From Prosopocoilus inquinatus (taxonomy: Eukaryota; Arthropoda; Insecta; Coleoptera; Lucanidae): DNA of 64,000 bases. Where the stretch lies: assembly GCA_036172665.1 (NCBI GenBank), contig CM069869.1, positions 1,364,001 through 1,428,000 of the forward strand. The letters are read 5' to 3'. Position numbers and translations under genes: made by a program. The notes under the pieces were generated by a model. The model did no database searches. It was not told where the DNA came from and was given only the letters and a program-made list of their open reading frames with translations. Each line of letters begins with the position of its first letter. Positions within the stretch are counted from its first letter, which is position 1. Shown here one piece after another: positions 57,240 through 64,000 of this stretch.

Positions 57240-57690
57240 AATGTCCTTTCTCTCTAAAGCTTTTCCTATTACCATTATTTCATTGATAATTATTTATTTT
57301 TCTGTTATCTTGAATTATTTTTGGTTGTTTGTAAAAATTATGATTTAAACTTTCAATGTTTCAAGTAAATTTCAAAAAAAGAAAATAAACGATTACGGAA
57401 AATTTGAAAATCGTATTTAATTAATTCAAAATGTATTTTTTCCAATGCAATACGAGTTATTTGGTGATAAGCGGTTTGCTGGTGCTTCGACTCAGGCGAT
57501 GAACTTGTAGCGTGAATCCGCAAAGTTGCAAATACGCAAATAACTCGGGCATCGTATAAGAGTTTAAACACAATCAATTAATTCACGATTTAATAGAAAT
57601 GACGATTAGAAACAACGTGAAAATCATGACATCACCTTTTCAGCAACCAAGCAAAGTACGGATTCAATTAAAGTTTTGCGGAATTTGGTC
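57240..57690. other. Unassigned stretch
   Basis: No coding or repeat feature recognised. Confidence 0.3.
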
Positions 57691-57691
57691 A

Positions 57692-57806
57692 TGACGTCAC
57701 CTACATTGGCAGTATAAAAGATGTGCGTAATTTGGAAAAGATATCAGTTAATCTGATCGTCGGCGTGGGATACAGTTATCTGTATTTCTGACCTTTAAAC
57801 AATAAA
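57692..57806 (+). promoter_or_regulatory. Compact core promoter plus polyadenylation signal
   Basis: A CRE-like TGACGTCA (57692-57699), TATAAAAG (57713-57720) and an arthropod-type initiator TCAGT (57744-57748, A at 57746, 33 bp after the TATA start) are followed 55 bp later by AATAAA (57801-57806). Promoter then near-immediate poly-A signal is the arrangement of an LTR U3-R unit. No LTR boundaries or partner copy were found. Confidence 0.45.
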
Positions 57807-57809
57807 GGT

Positions 57810-58270
57810 AATCCTTGTTGTTTTAATGAGTTAGTTTGCAGTTTCCCTGTTACGCCCTTTTCACCCCCCAAGCTACGCAACCCCCGCGTCTGGACGCCGA
57901 CAGCTCGTAACCTGCTGGAGACGATCGACGCGTGACAATATGGTAAACTGGATTTCACGTTTTGTTTATATTTTTATACTAAAATTTTTTTTAAATTGAA
58001 TTGTAACCCAAGATAAGATAAGATATTCTCGTAAGTAAAGTTGTCGACAATGACAATTGTGAAAATAGTAATAATAATAATAATAGTAATGAAAATAATA
58101 ATAAAACGCCATTCTAGCAACGAAATGAGAGAAGCAAATTGGAAAATCGATTTCGGGCTTTTTCTTATCAAAAACCAGAAACGCTGCGAACAAAGAAAAT
58201 TGAGATCCAACTTTGTACGGACTGTTAAAAGAATTGGGGACAAGAGAGGATGCAAAGTGGGTTTCCAACC
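57810..58270. other. Unassigned stretch with AAT microsatellite
   Basis: An imperfect AAT run lies at about 58062-58100, producing an Ile-rich frame on the minus strand. Otherwise nothing seen. Confidence 0.35.
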
Positions 58271-58273
58271 CCC

Positions 58274-59043
58274 GTCCGCACGTTATGTTTTTACAGTAAA
58301 ATAAAATACCCGTATAAGCTGAAATCAAAACTTTTTTATATTACTTTGTTATCAGTTTCATTATCATTTATTAGCTAAGGCAATGTTCGATATGGAACGG
58401 TGTCGATAAACAAAATTTAATAAACCACGATAAGTAAAACTGTGTTGTGTACATACATAAACTTTTGTAGAACATTTTTTATGTTTTTCATGAATTACTT
58501 ATATTCCCAGAAGCATCATTAAAACGTTGTACACGGTAGCTTAATTGTTATTTCAACAAAAGGTACGTGAAGAACTAGCACGATTTTAACCAGAGAAGCA
58601 AAACAGAGCTTAATTGTCACGTGGCGTTCTTTTTTCTTAATTCATTTTGGTACAAAGTAGTAATAAAATTAAGCAAGTCGGACCTCGTTGTGATAAGCAT
58701 TCATTCGATGGTCCGCTCCTTCTTTCCGTCGTCTCCGTCTCGCTCGCTTATCGCGCAAAGGCTGCGTCTTGAAAAGCGTTTACACACGATTTACATCTGA
58801 CCTCTCAAAACACATCAATTACTGCTGACCGGGGCCTTTCCGCGGCCCCGCCGAATCCAGTGGCGAATCTAGTAATAATAGTCTTTAAAGAATCCATGTT
58901 CTTATTTCCGTATACATCAACCCTCACATTCATCTGTGGACACAAAACCACCCCCGATGGATAGATAATAGCATGTCTTTCCTCCTAAGCATACTCCTTC
59001 AGAATCAGAATTGATGCCACTGATTGCGCAACTACTAACGCTA
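58274..59043 (+). repeat. B segment, copy 2 (without flanking A)
   Basis: Nearly identical to 52625-53406 over 770 bp but not bordered by A. After CTAACGCTA it continues CTCCGTTTCCGTCCACTGAA, the state expected of a site lacking A. Confidence 0.93.
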
Positions 59044-59044
59044 C

Positions 59045-59685
59045 TCCGTTTCCGTCCACTGAACATCATATCATGTCAGATCGTTTCGGATATCTTAAGT
59101 GCTACCACCAGATTACGAAGACAACGAACTAAATTTCTATTCGCAATGAATACAATTGGCTTGCTGATATTGTCACTTGAAAAATTATACTCTACTCTAA
59201 ATTCGTTTTATATTTTTGGTTTTAGGCAAAATTCGACACGCGTATTTTTGGTTTAAATGGTCAGAATTAACGTTTAAATGAATGGGATTTCGTGCTGACA
59301 ATTGAAATTAAAGTTGTCAAACTTTCTTGAACTGCCGCACCAGCAGATCATATATTTCATTCACAACAAATAACGCGCTCCCTCATTAATTGAGTTTCAA
59401 TGAGACGGCGATAGTTTTAATACCTCGACTTTTGGACCCGGATTTTTAGAAAATGCACCTTGTCACATCCAGTACGGATAATTTAAAAAGGGAAATTTGT
59501 AAATCAAATTAATCATTGTCCGTTCAGTTTGGAGAACGGATTCATTATTCTTATTGAGATTCAGTCAATAATAATTCATTATTAGAGAGTGATTAGTAGA
59601 AATGAGTACGTCGCAGTGAGTTAGTGAATTGGCGATTACTGGCCTCGGATGTAGAGCCAAATTATATCAAGGGTAATATAAAACA
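59045..59685. other. Unassigned stretch
   Basis: Nothing recognisable. Confidence 0.3.
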
Positions 59686-59689
59686 ATAA

Positions 59690-60150
59690 TTAAACAATCG
59701 ACGCAATAGAAGAAAAGAAAGAATACACGAATAGACAATGAGATAATAAGCGCGACTTTGAGAGAACAGTTTCTGAAGAAAGGAGAATTGAAGAAACGTA
59801 AACAATTGCAATGAAAAATTATGTTAAGTATTGGCGATGGTCTTTTATTGAAACCAAATACAGTTGGCACGGAACAATTGCTTGTTTATATTCCGAGAAC
59901 AGAGCTAATGGTAGCAAAAACAATCGACGCACTACAAGAAAAGAAAGAATTCACGAAAAAAATAACGAGATAACAAGCGCGACGCGCGACGGTGAGAGGA
60001 ACACTTCCTGAAGAGAGGAGAATTAAAGAAACAATTAACAATAAAACCACATGCAACCGTATGACAAGAGAAACAACTGCCGACCGATAGAGATAAAACA
60101 AATAACCAACAGTACGGACGTAATTGTTCGCTGATTTTTTAATTAATTTG
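59690..60150. repeat. Two-unit tandem repeat, 226-bp period, start of a satellite region
   Basis: ACAATCGACGCAATAGAAGA (59694) and ACAATCGACGCACTACAAGA (59920) head units that share AAAGAAAGAAT-CACGAA, AATAAGCGCGAC / AACAAGCGCGAC and GAAGA-AGGAGAATT. Confidence 0.85.
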
Positions 60151-60174
60151 TTTTTTTTTTAAAGAGGCCGACGG

Positions 60175-61690
60175 TAACAAAAACAGTTGACAAAGTAGGT
60201 CGATACAAGAAAAAACTATTGAGTGAATAGATAAAATCGAATAGGATAACAACAAGAAAGGACTTCTGACAATAAATTTTGTCAAGTGGGATAACAACAA
60301 CAAAAATAAAACGAACAAAGTCGAACGATCAAAACAACGACGTTTTAAGCAACGGATTTCCGAAAACAAAGACAAATCTTGAGGCAACAACAGTAAGAAA
60401 ACAATTGGCGCACGGGACGAAAACAGATCGATAACAACAAGAACAAACCGAAACAGACAAATCGAGTGTAGCTTCGTCAAAAAGAGAAACAACTGACTAT
60501 CGCTCATATCTTTCGCAAAATTGATATCTACGACGACGAAAACAATTGACGACGCATTTTTCACAAATTTAACGGGAATAAGGGGTTACAACTGAAAAGA
60601 AAAATCTAATCGAATGGAATTATAAAAGTAATTCACATTGGTCTGATAATTCCCGAAAAATTGACGATGCGAAAACAATTGTTCATTTTTATCTCGAAAA
60701 TCGACGGGAAAACAAAAACAATCGACGGCCGAACTTCTGACTGACTGAAATATACAAATGAGGTAACGTCAACAAGAATAGAAACAGATGATTCGCGCAG
60801 ATATTTTTTCGAAAAAAAAATGCGACGGCGACGACGAAAACAATTGACGAAGGATTTTACAAAAATTTAACGGGAATAAGGAAAGTTATTTCTGCAAAAA
60901 GAAAACTAATCGAATGGAACTATAAAAGCAATTCATGTGGATCTGACAATTCCCGAAATCAAACGAGAAATTGACGATGCGAAAACAATTGCTCATTTTT
61001 ATTTCGAAAATCGACGGGAAAACAAAAACAATCGATGGTCGAACTTCTGACTGAATGAAATAGACAAATGAAGTAACGTCAACAAGAAGAGAAACAGATT
61101 ATTCGTGCAGATATTTTTTCGAAAAAAATGCGACGGCGAGGACGAAAACAATTGACGACAAATTTTGCAAAATTTTAACGGGAACAAGGAGAGTTATTTC
61201 TGAAAAAAAAGATGTCTAATTGAATGGAACTGTAAAAGGAATTCACATTGGTCTGACAATTCCCGAAAACAAACGAAAAATTGACGATGGGAAAACAATT
61301 GTTCATTTATCATCTCGAAAACCGACGAGGAAACAAAAACAATCGATGGTCGAACTTGTAACTAACTGAAATAGACAAATGAAGTAACGTCGACAAAAAG
61401 ACAAACATATGATTCTCGCAGATATTTTTTCGAAAAAGAAAATACGAGGGCAACGACGAAAACAATTGACGAATAATTTTTCAAACATTTTACGAGATCA
61501 AGGACAGTTCCTTTAATAATAATAATAACAATAACAAATCTGTCTGAAAAGAAAATACGAAATTGAATGAAATGACAGAAGCAGTTCACGTTGGACAGAG
61601 AGAGAGAGTCCTGAAAATAAATAAGAAATTGACGATGCGAAAACATTAGTTCGTTTTCCTCCCGGAAAACAACAGGAAACAAAAGCAACT
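60175..61690. repeat. Satellite array, about 310-bp period, AAAACAATTGACG core
   Basis: GAACTTCTGACTGACTGAAA (60731), GAACTTCTGACTGAATGAAA (61041) and GAACTTGTAACTAACTGAAA (61352) mark units 310-311 bp apart. AAAACAATTGACGA recurs at about 60540, 60836, 61147 and 61459, and AAACAATCGA(C/T)GG at 60718, 61027 and 61339. The part from 60175 to 60510 is more degenerate. Phe/Ser-rich minus-strand frames here are repeat artefacts. Confidence 0.9.
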
Positions 61691-61699
61691 TGATTATAA

Positions 61700-64000
61700 C
61701 AATTACTGATATAAATTATTTTCTTTCATTTACCTTTTCTCCGCTTTTATTTATTATTTGTTTTAAGACTTTATTATTAAGAAACTTGTTAATAAATCTG
61801 TCAAAAAATAATTATGATATAATGTTGCCACACGCAATTAAAGTAATGAGAATTTTGCGTAGTCCGCTTTTATATTAAGCCGACGCTTTTACTTACTTTG
61901 TTACGCAGGCTCTCCTTTGAGCAAAACAAAATTTAATTTCGCCCCCGGTAAAGTTGTTGCACGAAGGAAGTTTTCTTCGTTATTAAAAATAAAGTTTTAA
62001 TAAACACTGAAACATGAAATAACATCCTTCCTGAAGCACTGTAAGCGTCGACATTATTCAAAAGGAAATAAACAAATATGCACAACATCCATCGTTAGTA
62101 AGTTGGTACTGCAAATGGAGAATGACTATTTCTAGCTCTCGTTGACAGTGTTTATCGGATTTTAGTTACAAACCTGCATGAAAATCAGCGGATTTTTAAT
62201 GATTTTAAAATTTCATTTGAAAGTTAAATCATTTTTCATATAAAAATTTAGAGTATTTTATTACTGTATACATCGTGTTCACGGATAGGTGATACAAGAG
62301 GTATGAATGACCAGAAATATTTAGATGTCAAAACGCCGTTTAGCAGTTAATCTTCACTTGTTCTTGAGTTTATTGATATTTCGATTTTATTGCATTTAAA
62401 AGCAATTTTTTTACCATTGTCTTCGGCGCTGGAATATTTAAATTCGTAAGAAAAGAAAAAAATATGTCACGCTTTCTGTTTTAACTCAGACGCTTTTGTA
62501 CATTCGTTTTGAAATATTCCGGCCATAAAATGGTGTAAAATTCTCGAGGCATCGGCACTTTTCTCTGGTTTTAATTAAATAATATCGTTTGAAGTTTCTA
62601 TTCTTAGATAGAATTGCCTCATCTTTTGATACATTTGCAAGCGCATATCATACGTTTCGTGATAACCGTTCAAAATTAATATGTCACGCGATTGAACAGT
62701 CGCCGTTCAAGTTTTTTTACTGTGCGATTACAGTTTTTTGCGAATTAATATTTCGACGGACAGATTAAATTGGTTCCACTCTCTACCTTTAATGCCACTG
62801 GATTTTCTTTATGTCATGTTAATACTCGTTGGTCCTCGTTGAGGTAACTGTGTTTCGTTTCATAAGTCATTCGTACGTTTGTAATTCGAATATTATCAGT
62901 TTTTGGGTAATCAGACATTCGAATATTTTCGGTTTGGTTAAATGGATATTCGAATTAATTTTCTTTTAAAAAGAATTTCATTTCATATTCCAAGAATTTC
63001 TGAATATCATTATATATAGTATTCGGGACTTGTCCTCTTCAAATATTTTAAGTTTTGACTAATCTATGAAAAATTTACTGATACATGGATGCCATCAACT
63101 TAATTTTCAATAAAATTTATGATTCTTATTAAAAAGAAACATTATCAGTTCATTTTTGTTTTTAATTCTCGATAGGTAGCATCTTTGATATTTATTTTGC
63201 ATGCAGAAGCAAATTACGTACGTATTTCGAATTAAAACTAAGGCCAACTAAAGAGCTTAATCGACCTTGCACAGACACACACAGACACCCTCGTTATAAA
63301 TCACATCAAAAGTAGTCGTAATTACGTACGAAATTAGACCAATTTACTCGCTAAGTCAAAAGCTGAACTTAATTAAGTCAATTAAGTGCGCTGCTGTGAA
63401 ATATTCTACACTTACAAAGCCGCCGTAGCTCGAATTCGGCAAGCTTTCATATTTCGCGGATGCAATGTGAATGGAGTGAATATTCGGTAGGTACCGATAG
63501 CAAACGGTAAACACGTACCTCCAAACATTTTGACAGGGACCGATGAAAGTTTATGCAGAAATTTCCTAATGAAATTGTAATTAATACTGCACGGAACAAC
63601 CACTGGCGCGGGCTTTAATTAACACAAGTATTAAATTAACTTGTAAGGATTATGTTTGGGAGTTTAATCAGGCTAATGCCCTGGTGGAGTTCATGGACAT
63701 TGTTTATTATTACCGTTTTTGATACTTTCAATATTTGACACGTTCTTAATATTGATAGGGTTATAGTAATTATTCATGCGTTATGTTGGTACTGCATAGA
63801 ATACAGCAAATGATGCATACCAGTCCTTGTTTTAAAGTGAGAACATAGACAACGTCATGTACGCACGTAAAAGTGGTAGGCCAGGCCTTTAACCTTTTTT
63901 TTATCTTTTTAAAATTGTTAGCACTCTGTTCTGGTGAGCATTTGTTCGGTGGATAGTCTCTTCCAGTCTTCTCCTTTCATTATCTTCACCTCGCTTATCG
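61700..64000. other. Unassigned AT-rich end of window
   Basis: No gene, RNA or repeat recognised; a short CA-rich run at about 63268-63292. Confidence 0.35.

Noticed and set aside
60139..61688. Phe/Ser-rich minus-strand frames of up to 141 codons resembling secreted or membrane proteins
   Set aside because: They follow the satellite period and mirror the A-rich plus strand; hydrophobicity is a composition artefact.

Overview
The window is AT-rich eukaryotic DNA, almost certainly from an arthropod and most probably an insect. This rests on the mix of transposons (two-ORF LINEs of the CR1/Jockey kind, long-inverted-repeat mariner relatives, Gypsy fragments, a Penelope-like element, a tRNA-derived SINE, TAA-flanked MITEs) and on a TATA + TCAGT core promoter of arthropod type. 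I cannot name a species. No host protein-coding gene, rRNA or functional tRNA gene was recognised; this is intergenic or intronic DNA built from layers of transposons and decayed repeats.

Layout: 0-3.5 kb is a LINE (LINE-A, minus strand: ORF1, endonuclease, reverse transcriptase) interrupted by the 3' end of a second LINE (LINE-B, plus strand). 4.7-20.3 kb carries dispersed repeat families: LTR-like family R1 (5.24, 19.6 and 49.6 kb), R2 (9.6, 14.3 and 17.95 kb), R3 (9.1 and 40.1 kb) and LTR-like R4 (16.56, 54.4 and 56.6 kb). The same stretch holds a minisatellite, a PIF/Harbinger-like MITE, a Gypsy pol fragment and a folded-back pair of Penelope ends. 21.1-21.5 kb is a Gypsy RT/RNase H fragment and 22.73 kb a SINE. 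25.2-29.1 kb is a 5'-truncated LINE (LINE-C, minus strand) split by an intact mariner-type element with about 333-bp terminal inverted repeats. 32.8-34.1 and 59.7-61.7 kb are degenerate satellite arrays sharing an AAAACAATYGACG word. 34.6-38 kb has a three-copy family partly arranged as an inverted repeat. 45.8-46.2 kb is a tandem array, followed by a Tc1/mariner element at 46.76-48.09 kb disabled by one frameshift. 52.2-53.8 kb is a direct-repeat-bounded composite (A-B-A) whose B part recurs at 58.27 kb. 55.7-56.5 kb is a Penelope-like remnant with a GIY-YIG endonuclease and a hammerhead-ribozyme-like 3' motif.

The elements do not form a pathway. They record successive insertions: LINE-B into LINE-A, mariner into LINE-C (one target TA explains the break exactly), and a MITE into an R3 copy. 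The most distinctive signals are two short templated insertions in LINE-A (one an inverted duplication, one a copy from 530 bp away), several near-loopless palindromes, the hammerhead-like motif and the A-B-A composite.
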